A stretch of 64,000 bases of DNA, taken from Vibrio tetraodonis. Its GTDB lineage: Bacteria; Pseudomonadota; Gammaproteobacteria; Enterobacterales; Vibrionaceae. Location: NCBI RefSeq assembly GCF_003350295.1, contig NZ_QLYY01000007.1, positions 245,747-309,746 of the forward strand. The letters run 5' to 3'. Positions 1-7,400 of the stretch are shown piece after piece. The stretch's first letter is position 1. The number at the start of each line of letters is the position of its first letter. The notes under the pieces were generated by a model. That model was not told where the DNA came from. It saw only the letters and a list, made by a program, of their open reading frames with translations, and ran no database searches. The position numbers were made by a program, and so were the translations under genes.

Positions 1-287
1 GCACACAATTCACGCCAACTGTCATATCCCCCCCATAAAAAGTGAATTATAAGGTAGATGTTAGTAATGAGAAGCGCTTTCTTTATTAGTTCATCCGATA
101 GGTCTTTGAACTTCACACCAAGGACAGATGAGGATGGATCAATCGAAAGGCCTCCTTCTACCAAAGCAATTGAAATTAGGCTAACAACAATTAGTAGGGT
201 GCGGACACGCCTCATGTAGTCTGTAAATTCTGGCATCAGTGGCTCACCGAGTGCCTTTTGAACTTCTTTGATGTTGGACTCTGTCAA
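1..287 (-). CDS. Small membrane protein of unknown function, cut by the left edge
   Basis: An open reading frame enters from the left edge on the minus strand and is not closed within the window. About 95 codons are visible. I start it at a TTG (287-285) because an AAGGA element lies 8 bases upstream and no ATG precedes it in frame; a stop codon lies further upstream. The N-terminal part is polar and acidic. Two hydrophobic stretches follow, one around LLIVVSLISIALV and one around ALLITNIYLIIHFLW, so it is probably an integral membrane protein with at least two helices. I do not recognise the family. It points away from the type VI cassette and need not belong to it. Confidence 0.55.
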   Translation of the reverse strand, partial: MTESNIKEVQKALGEPLMPEFTDYMRRVRTLLIVVSLISIALVEGGLSIDPSSSVLGVKFKDLSDELIKKALLITNIYLIIHFLWGGYDSWRELC

Positions 288-757
288 CTGATGGTTCCTT
301 GTATTCGAGCATTTTATTAGTCGGTAGGTTCACTTCCATAGCAAATCTCAGACAAATGGGCTTCAGATTTCAACCAATAAATAAGCATTTACTAGGCGAA
401 CTTTGCACCATGAATCATAGAAGAACCGAGTCATATTCATTCCATCTAGCATTACATAAATTTAGGTGAGGTACAGCTACCTTTATCAAGCTTTGGGACA
501 TTTTATGGCTCCCAATAGTGTTTTTAAGCTCACTCTTGATTACTCTAATCATAGTGTTAATTATGGTGATATTTAACGCATTTCTTTCTATCGATATCAC
601 GTAGTAAAAAAGTTATTTTTATCCAAAACGACTCTATCTGTGAATATGCCAGACAATATTGACACTAAATCTATCCTTCCACTCTATTATGCAGTCATAA
701 AGAACATAAGGTTCAATATTTCAACTATTTATCTGGGTAATATGCAGGAGTGAACGT
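288..757. other. Non-coding spacer upstream of the hcp cassette
   Basis: AT-rich sequence between the divergent edge gene and hcp. A TTGACA (659-664) is present, but the nearest good -10 match (TATTAT, 685-690) is 20 bases away, so a sigma-70 promoter is doubtful. A 61-codon minus-strand frame at 415-600 starts at GTG without a ribosome site and is not considered real. It presumably holds promoter and activator sites for both flanking genes, but I see no clear enhancer motif. Confidence 0.5.
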
Positions 758-773
758 GAGCACCTAGTTTGCT
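758..773 (+). promoter_or_regulatory. Candidate sigma-54 (RpoN) promoter of the hcp cassette
   Basis: GAGCAC-N5-TTGCT resembles the RpoN consensus TGGCAC-N5-TTGCW. The -12 element is intact and the -24 element matches at four of six positions, with AG in place of GG. The predicted start near 785 would give a leader of about 20 bases carrying the GGAGG ribosome site at 793-797. Known: hcp operons of Vibrio are often RpoN dependent, with a VasH-type activator. The imperfect -24 element makes this a candidate only. Confidence 0.45.
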
Positions 774-802
774 ACCCTTCCCTTTTTTATCGGAGGTAGA
801 AC

Positions 803-1306
803 ATGTCAACAAGAGCTTTTCTTTCAATCGAGAGCATCAACAACGGATGTTTATCTAGTGCTTGCAACACCCCTCTTTCTATGGGGAACAGCTACCAGTC
901 AGGTCATGAAGATCAAATCACTATTTTATCTTTCTCTCATTCAATCGCTTATGATAACAACTCCATCCATAACCCGATTAAAATAGTTAAAAAGATAGAC
1001 AAAGCAAGTCCGATGCTGGCTCAGGCATGCTCAGATGGGGATGAATTAAAATGTTGCTTAACTTTCTATAGGCCAAACCCCAAAGGTGGAAGCGAACTTT
1101 TTTACGAAATTAAGCTAACAGGTGCGCTCATACGTTCTGTATCAACACATATGCCACATGTGATTGACTTCAATGACAATGAAATGAATGAAACCATGCT
1201 GATCTCATACCGAGACATCAGTTGGAGACATATTGGAGCAAATACTGGGGCCTTTTCTTCATGGCTTCAAGCATTCTCAGAAGCTCGGGATAAGGTTGAG
1301 AGATGA
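803..1306 (+). CDS. hcp: Hcp family type VI secretion system tube/effector-carrier protein
   Basis: This 167-residue protein fits the Hcp family, whose hexameric rings stack into the inner tube of the type VI secretion system and can carry effectors in their lumen. Visible family features are the N-terminal strand with an SIES segment, the GHEDQI block near residue 34, the HNPIKIVKKID block near residue 56, the FYRPNPKGG loop, the MPHVIDF segment and the final ISYRDISWRHI strand. Length is normal for Hcp. It starts at ATG with GGAGG 6 bases upstream. Its stop overlaps the next start (ATGA), so it is translationally coupled to the effector candidate. No vgrG, PAAR or tss gene is visible, so this is an orphan or auxiliary hcp whose secretion machinery must lie elsewhere. 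Sequence similarity to classical Hcp looks moderate rather than high. Confidence 0.85.
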   Translation: MSTRAFLSIESINNGCLSSACNTPLSMGNSYQSGHEDQITILSFSHSIAYDNNSIHNPIKIVKKIDKASPMLAQACSDGDELKCCLTFYRPNPKGGSELFYEIKLTGALIRSVSTHMPHVIDFNDNEMNETMLISYRDISWRHIGANTGAFSSWLQAFSEARDKVER

Positions 1307-2091
1307 GTTCAAGTCGAGGTGAAGTCAGCGAAGATGAAGTGAAAATGATTGTGCGTGGGCTTCTTCAACAAGCCAATACATACAGTCTGACGTACTTGTC
1401 TGATCCTACCATTCAGCATGAGTTTCGAGAGCAATATCGTTTTCTCGGAAAATGTTTATTACGAGACTATGAGAATGGTATTTTAGTTGGAGATAGGGTT
1501 GTCCGACTAGCACGACGAGAACGCCAGAGCCTAATTGATCAGGCCTTCGAGCTTGGTAATTATGGTATAGGTTTAGTGGCGGGTATTGGGCAAGTATCGG
1601 TCGGTTATGGAGGATGTGTTACCAGCTCTATTTTTTCTATCGCGGGGGCATCTTGGTGTAGTACAGTAGGTGTAACTATGATGGCACATGGTGGTAACAA
1701 TATTTATGAAAATTCATACAATATGACAGGGAATATAGTTCAAAACTGGAAAGGAGAATATACTGGCAAATATGGAGATAGTAATAGTATGTTACGCAAG
1801 CAATATCACAAGGCTGCATCATCTCTCGGATTAAGTAAACGAGATGGTGACGCAGCTTATGCCATTGTTGATCTTGCTACAAGCGGGTATGGCCTGATCT
1901 CCAAAAAGCGAGTAGCTCAAAAATGGACTAATGCGCCAGACTCTGAGCAGCTTATGCTATTTCGATACGCTAAACGAGACTATGCCAAAGGGTGGCGTTC
2001 GATGTCAAAAGGATCACTGTGGTTTGAAGGTTATGGTAACGCGATAACCGCTAAATCTGCGATAAGCCCCTATCTTGACGGTGATGAATAA
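1303..2091 (+). CDS. DUF4225-like type VI effector candidate, probably membrane acting
   Basis: A 262-residue protein encoded directly after hcp with a 4-base overlap. From memory it matches the DUF4225 family: a glycine-rich hydrophobic core (residues about 86-130), the HGGNNIYE signature at 129-136, then a C-terminal block with LRKQYHKAA (164-172), DLATSGYGL (190-198) and LFRYAKRDYAKGWRSM (219-234). DUF4225 domains occur as toxin-like modules near Rhs, VgrG and Hcp genes. There is no signal peptide, as expected for cargo delivered by Hcp or VgrG. The N-terminal 80 residues are charged and helical-looking and may dock on Hcp. The Gly-rich hydrophobic segment suggests insertion into the target membrane, but this is inference and I know of no proven activity. 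The following small membrane protein supports a membrane target. Confidence 0.65.
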   Translation: MSSSRGEVSEDEVKMIVRGLLQQANTYSLTYLSDPTIQHEFREQYRFLGKCLLRDYENGILVGDRVVRLARRERQSLIDQAFELGNYGIGLVAGIGQVSVGYGGCVTSSIFSIAGASWCSTVGVTMMAHGGNNIYENSYNMTGNIVQNWKGEYTGKYGDSNSMLRKQYHKAASSLGLSKRDGDAAYAIVDLATSGYGLISKKRVAQKWTNAPDSEQLMLFRYAKRDYAKGWRSMSKGSLWFEGYGNAITAKSAISPYLDGDE

Positions 2092-2420
2092 TGTCTATTT
2101 GGTTGTACGTATTAGTGAGTCTGCTCGGTGTGATGATATGTCACTTTTTATCTGAACTGTATCTTCGTAAAGAGAAAGTCATGGTATTTATTATCTATTT
2201 TCTTGTTGGTGTTGAGTTCGGTAGCCAGCACTATTCCTTAACGTTCGACAAAACCTTTGTAAGACACTGGCTGTTTATATTCGAGGCAGACAACTCTGCC
2301 TATACGGATTTGTATCGCTATATTGCATTGGTGTTTATGATAGTGTCGGCTTTTACATTACCACCGTCTAGGCTGACTTTTTTAAATCGTCTATTCAAGA
2401 AAAAAAATTATCGTTGTTAG
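2091..2420 (+). CDS. Putative immunity protein, small inner-membrane protein
   Basis: A 109-residue protein whose ATG shares one base with the stop of the preceding effector candidate (TAATG), so the two are translationally coupled. Hydrophobic segments at about residues 3-20, 29-44 and 78-91 predict three membrane helices. The tail is basic (RLFKKKNYRC). The middle segment, residues 45-75, would lie in the periplasm or cytoplasm. No recognised domain. Position, size and membrane nature are typical of immunity proteins for membrane-disrupting type VI effectors; this role is inferred from context only. No obvious strong terminator follows, only a 5-bp AT stem before a short T run near 2483-2500. 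Confidence 0.6.
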   Translation: MSIWLYVLVSLLGVMICHFLSELYLRKEKVMVFIIYFLVGVEFGSQHYSLTFDKTFVRHWLFIFEADNSAYTDLYRYIALVFMIVSAFTLPPSRLTFLNRLFKKKNYRC

Positions 2421-2749
2421 TTTATTCAACCTCCTTTAACCCTTGGGTCTGAGGAGTTGGCAAAGATAGAACTTGCTTTTGACTAACTATTAGTTTTTCT
2501 ATACCAAATCTGCCCGATGGGCTTTGCCCCATTTCGACACCTAACTCGAAATGGGGCAAAACCTTCTCAGAGCGAAAGACAAACGACGACAAAAAAGTAT
2601 TGGGAAGTTTGCAACTCTATTTTCACAATTGGCTTTTGGTAGCCATGATAGAAGCGGGTTTCGGGGGCAGACAGTTTTCATTTTTGTTGTTCAGCGACAG
2701 TGCATAAACAACGTCTTCTGCCTTGGCGTACCAGTAAAATTACAATATA
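2421..2749. other. Spacer between type VI cassette and dinB
   Basis: No convincing gene. It contains the long inverted repeat at 2523-2560 and ends at the LexA site. A 90-codon plus-strand frame (2551-2823) overlaps the start of dinB, lacks a ribosome site and has no family features. This spacer is the boundary between accessory and core DNA. Confidence 0.5.
2523..2560. repeat. Perfect 15-bp inverted repeat with 8-base loop
   Basis: TTTGCCCCATTTCGA (2523-2537) and its exact reverse complement (2546-2560) flank an 8-base loop. No T run follows on the plus strand (ACCTTCTC), so it is a poor intrinsic terminator. It could be an mRNA-stabilising hairpin, a protein-binding palindrome or the relic of a mobile element. 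I saw no second copy in this window. Confidence 0.7.
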
Positions 2750-2765
2750 CTGTGTTTATATACAG
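2750..2765. promoter_or_regulatory. LexA (SOS) box upstream of dinB
   Basis: CTGTGTTTATATACAG matches the CTGT-N8-ACAG core exactly. It ends 20 bases before the dinB ATG, so LexA bound here would cover the promoter or start region. Known: dinB is a classical SOS gene. Confidence 0.9.
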
Positions 2766-2785
2766 TTGTTGGGTTTTATGGAATC

Positions 2786-3853
2786 ATGGAGCAAGGCAAA
2801 ATAAGGAAAATTATCCATATTGATATGGATTGCTTTTACGCTGCTGTAGAGATGCGTGACAATCCAAGCTATCGCTCTCTACCTTTGGCTGTGGGAGGTA
2901 GGGAAAAGCAAAGGGGAGTGATATCGACCTGTAATTATGAGGCGAGAAAGTATGGAGTTAAAAGCGCTATGCCTACGGGGAAAGCTTTGACTTTATGTCC
3001 GAACCTTGTGGTGATTCCGGGCCGAATGCAGGTTTATAAGCAAGTTTCGCAGCATATCCGACGTATTTTCTCTCGCTATACTTCTCTGATTGAGCCCTTG
3101 TCTTTAGATGAAGCCTATTTAGATGTGACTGACTGCCCACTTTATAAAGGTTCAGCCACGCTTATTGCCGAGGCTATTCGGCGTGATATTGCGAAAGAAC
3201 TTAATCTGACCGCATCAGCAGGCATTGCACCGATTAAATTTTTGGCAAAAGTGGCTTCAGTTCTAAATAAGCCCAATGGACAATATGTAATACCGCCAAG
3301 TCATGTACAACACGAAGTGGACAAATTGCCACTGGAAAAAATCCCAGGTGTTGGAAAAGTGAGCTTAGCTAAGCTCAACAAAGCGGGCTTATATACTTGC
3401 TCGGATATCAAAAACAGTGATTATCGCAATTTACTTTTAGGTTTTGGTCGTCTCGGCGCTTCTTTATGGACGAAAAGTCACGGCATTGACAACCGCCCCG
3501 TTATTGTCGAGAGAGAGCGCAAATCTGTAGGGGTGGAAAGCACATTGACTCATAATATTATGACATTTGATCAGTGTTGGCAGGTTATTGAAAGTAAACT
3601 GTTTCCTGAACTTGAAATAAGGCTCAGCAAAGTTTCTCCTGAAAAAATGATATTAAAGCAAGGTATTAAGCTTAAGTTTGCCGATTTTCAACAAACTACG
3701 ATAGAACACCTGCATTCACAGCTAGACCTTGGCGATTTTAAAGGTTTACTTCGCGATATTCTCAAGCGGCAAAAAGGTCGAGAGATTCGCCTACTTGGCC
3801 TAAATGTGATGCTCAAACCCGAAGATGGATCTCAGCAACTAAGCTTTTTCTAA
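2786..3853 (+). CDS. dinB: DNA polymerase IV (Y family)
   Basis: Translesion polymerase that extends mismatched or damaged primer ends, error prone, induced by DNA damage. The 355 residues carry the catalytic HIDMDCFYAAVE motif at 11-22, the SLDEAYLDVT motif near 105-114 with the paired acidic residues, the helix-hairpin-helix KIPGVGKV region near 187, a little-finger domain and a C-terminal QLSFF that looks like a beta-clamp binding peptide. The start gives six extra residues before RKIIHIDMD compared with E. coli, and the ribosome site is weak. Control is by the LexA box just upstream. Its last 15 bases overlap the 3' end of the convergent recQ-like gene. Confidence 0.95.
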   Translation: MEQGKIRKIIHIDMDCFYAAVEMRDNPSYRSLPLAVGGREKQRGVISTCNYEARKYGVKSAMPTGKALTLCPNLVVIPGRMQVYKQVSQHIRRIFSRYTSLIEPLSLDEAYLDVTDCPLYKGSATLIAEAIRRDIAKELNLTASAGIAPIKFLAKVASVLNKPNGQYVIPPSHVQHEVDKLPLEKIPGVGKVSLAKLNKAGLYTCSDIKNSDYRNLLLGFGRLGASLWTKSHGIDNRPVIVERERKSVGVESTLTHNIMTFDQCWQVIESKLFPELEIRLSKVSPEKMILKQGIKLKFADFQQTTIEHLHSQLDLGDFKGLLRDILKRQKGREIRLLGLNVMLKPEDGSQQLSFF

Positions 3854-5791
3854 ACTTTTCTTTCTCAATACGACTTCATCAAGAACTTGCTGGTAGGCAC
3901 AATGGCCAAGCTTGCCAAACCCCGTCAATTTCTTGGCTTTTATCTTGGTAAAGCAAGGAGTTGGAATGCCACAAAGAAATTTAGTTTTCACTCTATCCGA
4001 TAATACTTCTGATGTGAGATTTTCTAATTCTTGTAACCATTTATCCAATTCTGATGTAGGTATATTTGAGTTTACCTTCTCTGGCCAAGGTTTGGTCTCT
4101 TCTTTACACACACTGCAGTGACCACATTGTTGCGGCGCGTTAGGATCAGAAAAGTAGGATGCTAAAGCGTAACTTAAACACTGATTGGATTTAAACAATT
4201 TAAGCAGAGTGTGAATTCGTTCGATATCGCAGGACTCTTTATCTTTAAACAAAGACCATAGCTTCTGAGCCATCTTCTCTTTGTCATCGCAAATATCATC
4301 AACTTGATACACTTCGGTCATTAGCTTACTTTCGAGTTCAATCCATCCTTGCTGATGAAAATAATCCAGCGCGGCTATCGCTCGGTTTCTGTCACCTCGA
4401 TAGGTATTCCATAAATGTTCAAAGTCTACTTGATTCCATATTTTAGCGCTGGAAACACTATCAAACAGCGCTTGGGTAAATGTTCGTCTTTCACCATTAA
4501 AGCGGTTTATGATGTCATTTTTAGCTATTAGAAACTTAAACCGATATTGCGCAAAGTAGGTATACTGAGCGGAGATAAGCCCATGCAATTCCATATAAAC
4601 CAGTAAGGTTTTGAGAGGTAATGGGCGAATGTTACTTTCACTAGACAACCTGGAAATAACGACCTCCCATTGGGGAGCAGAGGAGGAGGCTTGCTTAATG
4701 ATATTGAGGATTTCACCATATTCGGGCGTATCACCGTAAATATAATTTTCTAAAGTACAAAGTCCTTCTTCGTTGGCAAGCAATATGCACTGTGAAGAAA
4801 GGCCATCTCTGCCTGCTCGGCCAATTTCCTGAGCATAGTTTTCTATAGATTTGGGTAAATCGAAATGAATAACTCGGCGAATATCCGCTTTGTCTACCCC
4901 CATTCCAAAGGCGATGGTCGCGACGATACAATCTGTGTTACCTGCCATAAAGGCGTGTTGAATGTTTTCTCTTTGTTCACTCTCAAGGCCAGCATGATAG
5001 GCTACAGCATTGATGCCCCTCGAGAGCAGCATCTTGGCCAACGTTTCGGCAGTATTTTGCTGAGTGACATAAATGATGGTGGAGAGTGTAGGCGTTTGAT
5101 TGAGCAGCGAGAGTAAAACCGTTTCCTTTTGGTTTACTTGGCATGGCAGTACTGACAATTCGAGATTTTGCCGATAAAAGCCAGTGACAGTAATATCATT
5201 TTTTTCAATCGTGAACTTATTGCTCATATCATCCAGTACTGCTTGAGTAGCTGTTGCGGTGAGAAGCAACACCTGAGGTATAGAAAGTTGCTGCTGAATT
5301 TGAGGGAGCTTTAGATAATCAGGTCGAAAGTTATGTCCCCACTCTGAGATGCAGTGTGCTTCGTCAACAACTAGGAGAGATATGGATTGTTGAGATAGAA
5401 AATGACGAAAACGTTCATTCTTCATTCGTTCTACCGACACCATCAAAATACGGATCTCACCAGTTTGAACACCACTCATTGTGGCCTGAACTTCTTCTTT
5501 AGTCTGACCAGAATGAAGTGAGGCGGCTTTGACTCCTTTACTTTTAAGAAAAGTAAGCTGGTCTTTCATCAGCGCGAGCAATGGAGAGATCACAAGGGTG
5601 AGATGAGGAAGACACAAAGCAGAAAGTTGGTAGCAGAGGGACTTTCCTGAGCCCGTTGGAAAGATAGCTGCACATGACTTTCCGCTCAATACCTTATCTA
5701 TGACTTGGTATTGTCCTTCTCTTAACTGCTCAAAACCAAAGCACTGTTGCAGTTTTTGGTAGATGATCTGTTGGTTATTTGAAGTCTGCAT
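3839..5791 (-). CDS. RecQ-family ATP-dependent DNA helicase
   Basis: A 3'-5' superfamily 2 helicase of 650 residues. Seen: Q-motif region FGFEQLREGQ (18-27), Walker A PTGSGKS (45-51), DEAHCISEWGHNFRPDY near residue 140, the TATAT motif near 175, the QEIGRAGRDG motif VI near 315, and a RecQ zinc site of four cysteines spaced C-x16-C-x2-C-x2-C near residues 540-565. The C-terminus does not look like a canonical HRDC domain. It is a close relative of RecQ and could be a second RecQ paralogue, because the main recQ is usually elsewhere in Vibrio; hence no symbol. It starts at ATG and lies 75 bases from the divergent Gre-like gene. Confidence 0.9.
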   Translation of the reverse strand: MQTSNNQQIIYQKLQQCFGFEQLREGQYQVIDKVLSGKSCAAIFPTGSGKSLCYQLSALCLPHLTLVISPLLALMKDQLTFLKSKGVKAASLHSGQTKEEVQATMSGVQTGEIRILMVSVERMKNERFRHFLSQQSISLLVVDEAHCISEWGHNFRPDYLKLPQIQQQLSIPQVLLLTATATQAVLDDMSNKFTIEKNDITVTGFYRQNLELSVLPCQVNQKETVLLSLLNQTPTLSTIIYVTQQNTAETLAKMLLSRGINAVAYHAGLESEQRENIQHAFMAGNTDCIVATIAFGMGVDKADIRRVIHFDLPKSIENYAQEIGRAGRDGLSSQCILLANEEGLCTLENYIYGDTPEYGEILNIIKQASSSAPQWEVVISRLSSESNIRPLPLKTLLVYMELHGLISAQYTYFAQYRFKFLIAKNDIINRFNGERRTFTQALFDSVSSAKIWNQVDFEHLWNTYRGDRNRAIAALDYFHQQGWIELESKLMTEVYQVDDICDDKEKMAQKLWSLFKDKESCDIERIHTLLKLFKSNQCLSYALASYFSDPNAPQQCGHCSVCKEETKPWPEKVNSNIPTSELDKWLQELENLTSEVLSDRVKTKFLCGIPTPCFTKIKAKKLTGFGKLGHCAYQQVLDEVVLRKKSLEKA

Positions 5792-5866
5792 TTTTGCTAT
5801 CTGTATGACTTGGGCTCATGAAATAGTATTCTAAAGAGATTATCAGTTGAGGAATATGATTTTAGT

Positions 5867-6343
5867 ATGAATAAGTTTGAGCTACTGCAAACAATATTAC
5901 TCGAGATGGAAAAGTCGCTCGTCATTGCTCAAAGCGCAACTCAAAGAGCGATTGAATCGGCAACAGATGAAGAGACAGTTCCTGAGCATAAATATGACAC
6001 TTTGGCATTAGAGGCTTCTTATTTGGCACATGGGCAAGCTATGAGAGTTGAAGAGTGTGAGCGCGAACTGAGCGTGATGAAACAGATGCAATTACCGAAA
6101 AATGCTGAATCAGTGATGCTTGGATGTTTAGTCTCACTTTTGGACGATGATGACCAAGCTCAATACTTTTTTATTGCACCATGTTCAGGCGGATTGAAGA
6201 TTGACTATCAAGCAAAGCGAGTCATGTTAGTCACACTTAGTTCACCACTAGGAAAGGCATTAAAAGGTAAGTTAGTGGGGGATGACGTGGTATATCAAGT
6301 TGGACCAAAGAGTTTCTATTATCAAATCGATACAATAATTTGA
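5867..6343 (+). CDS. GreA/GreB-family elongation factor-like protein
   Basis: A 158-residue protein with an N-terminal helical, coiled-coil-like region (residues 1-75, with conserved-looking EHKYDTLALEASYLAHGQA) and a C-terminal beta domain of about 70 residues, including VMLVTLSSPLGKALKGKLVGDDV, which fits the GreA/GreB C-terminal FKBP-like fold (the LG-AL-G-GD pattern). True Gre factors rescue backtracked RNA polymerase with acidic residues at the coiled-coil tip; I cannot confirm such a pair here. It may be a paralogue that binds the polymerase secondary channel without cleavage activity. Stand-alone transcription unit; the start has no strong ribosome site, though GAGGAA lies about 15 bases upstream. 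Confidence 0.7.
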   Translation: MNKFELLQTILLEMEKSLVIAQSATQRAIESATDEETVPEHKYDTLALEASYLAHGQAMRVEECERELSVMKQMQLPKNAESVMLGCLVSLLDDDDQAQYFFIAPCSGGLKIDYQAKRVMLVTLSSPLGKALKGKLVGDDVVYQVGPKSFYYQIDTII

Positions 6344-6400
6344 CGTAAGCGGGCGAATTGTTTGCTAGGGTTTGGAAGTATTTAATAAAGCGAGATAAAA

Positions 6401-7147
6401 ATGAAACAAGTGCTTTGGATGATCCCTTTACTTATGGTAGTAAACCAAGTGGCCGCTGCTCAGTGCAGTGTCGATCTAAAAAATGATATTCGATTGAATA
6501 ATGAAAGGTTGGAAATCCATCAGCCAGACGGTAACACGGCGGTGCTAGATTCGAACAATCGACTGTTGATTCAAGGAGAGGAGGTCACTCTTAAACCTGA
6601 ACAAACACAAGCAATATCCGACTATCGTGCTCATTTAAATGATTACTTACCACGAGCAAAACAAATGGCTCGTGATGGGCTTGCACTAGCCAATGATATT
6701 ATCGATGATGTTGCAAAAAGCTTTGATGCGCCTAAAGCATTTGAAGGGGTTAAAGCTTCGATGCAAGAATTTTACGCGAGTATTGAACAAAGGTATTACA
6801 AAGAAGGAGATTTGATTTTACCCGCAGATAGCTTTTCTTCTTTGAGTGAAACTTGGAACCAAGATTTGGAAGATGCTAAAAAGCTTTTCAATAAAGAATT
6901 CATATCCAGTGCTTTTACTGCAATGTCTGAGAAAATGAAGGCCGAAGATGGCCTTAATCTTACCCAAATAACTGAAACGATGAGCGAGCTTAAAGAGCGT
7001 ATCTCGGCTAGGTTGAAAAAACATGCTGGCGAGGTTGAGCAACAGAGCCAAGAGTTTTGTGACTCTTTGGGTGAACTTGCAGAAGAAGAGCAAGAGCTGC
7101 ACCAGATTATTCCTCAGCTTCAAGATTACCAAGTGTTTACTATTTAG
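6401..7147 (+). CDS. YggN-like periplasmic protein (DUF2884)
   Basis: A 248-residue exported protein. Residues 1-20 form a signal peptide ending in VAAA before QC. The mature part begins with a short beta region (CSVDLKNDIRLNNERLEI) and continues as a long helical domain, matching the DUF2884/YggN family as I remember it. The function of the family is not established. It lies 57 bases after the Gre-like gene and is closed by a strong terminator at 7178, so the two genes may share a transcript. Alternative reading: a lipoprotein is unlikely because the cysteine context lacks a proper lipobox. Confidence 0.75.
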   Translation: MKQVLWMIPLLMVVNQVAAAQCSVDLKNDIRLNNERLEIHQPDGNTAVLDSNNRLLIQGEEVTLKPEQTQAISDYRAHLNDYLPRAKQMARDGLALANDIIDDVAKSFDAPKAFEGVKASMQEFYASIEQRYYKEGDLILPADSFSSLSETWNQDLEDAKKLFNKEFISSAFTAMSEKMKAEDGLNLTQITETMSELKERISARLKKHAGEVEQQSQEFCDSLGELAEEEQELHQIIPQLQDYQVFTI

Positions 7148-7177
7148 ACACTTATTTAATACTTCCCTTTACCCTTA

Positions 7178-7208
7178 GAAAGAGCGCATTGAGCGCTCTT
7201 TCCTTCTA
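7178..7208 (+). terminator. Intrinsic terminator after the yggN-like gene
   Basis: GAAAGAGCGC and GCGCTCTTTC form a perfect 10-bp stem around ATTGA, followed by a pyrimidine-rich tail. It closes the Gre-like/yggN-like unit. Confidence 0.85.
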
Positions 7209-7262
7209 TACCTTCACTCTTTTGTCTTTTTATCAGAGATCTATTGACTAGCTGATTATTTA

Positions 7263-7280
7263 TGTAAATAAATATTTACG
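7263..7280. promoter_or_regulatory. TyrR box upstream of the NSS transporter
   Basis: TGTAAATAAATATTTACG matches the TyrR consensus TGTAAA-N6-TTTACA at 11 of 12 positions with the correct 6-base spacing. It lies about 120 bases before the transporter start, just downstream of a TTGACT (7244-7249) that could be a -35 element, so bound TyrR could overlap the promoter. This suggests aromatic amino acid control. Confidence 0.65.
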
Positions 7281-7400
7281 ATCTGTGATGTTATTTTTTG
7301 CTGAGTAAGTGGTGACTACCGCCTGATACCACTAGAGAGAAATCAGTGATTGTAATATTGTACTAGCCAACTAGTTTGTGAATGCAGTATTTTTAGTTTT

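Noticed and set aside
415..600. 61-codon minus-strand frame
   Set aside because: GTG start without ribosome site, no family features, AT-rich spacer; probably chance.
659..690. Sigma-70 promoter for hcp
   Set aside because: TTGACA is perfect but the best -10 is 20 bases away and the start would be more than 100 bases from the ATG; the sigma-54 candidate fits better.
2523..2560. attC/integron recombination site
   Set aside because: The palindrome is perfect and lacks the R'/R'' core motifs (GTTRRRY) expected of Vibrio attC repeats.
2551..2823. 90-codon plus-strand frame upstream of dinB
   Set aside because: Overlaps the dinB start and LexA site in another frame, and begins inside the palindrome arm.
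3912..4121. Plus-strand frame inside the recQ-like gene
   Set aside because: Shadow of the minus-strand helicase, without a ribosome site.
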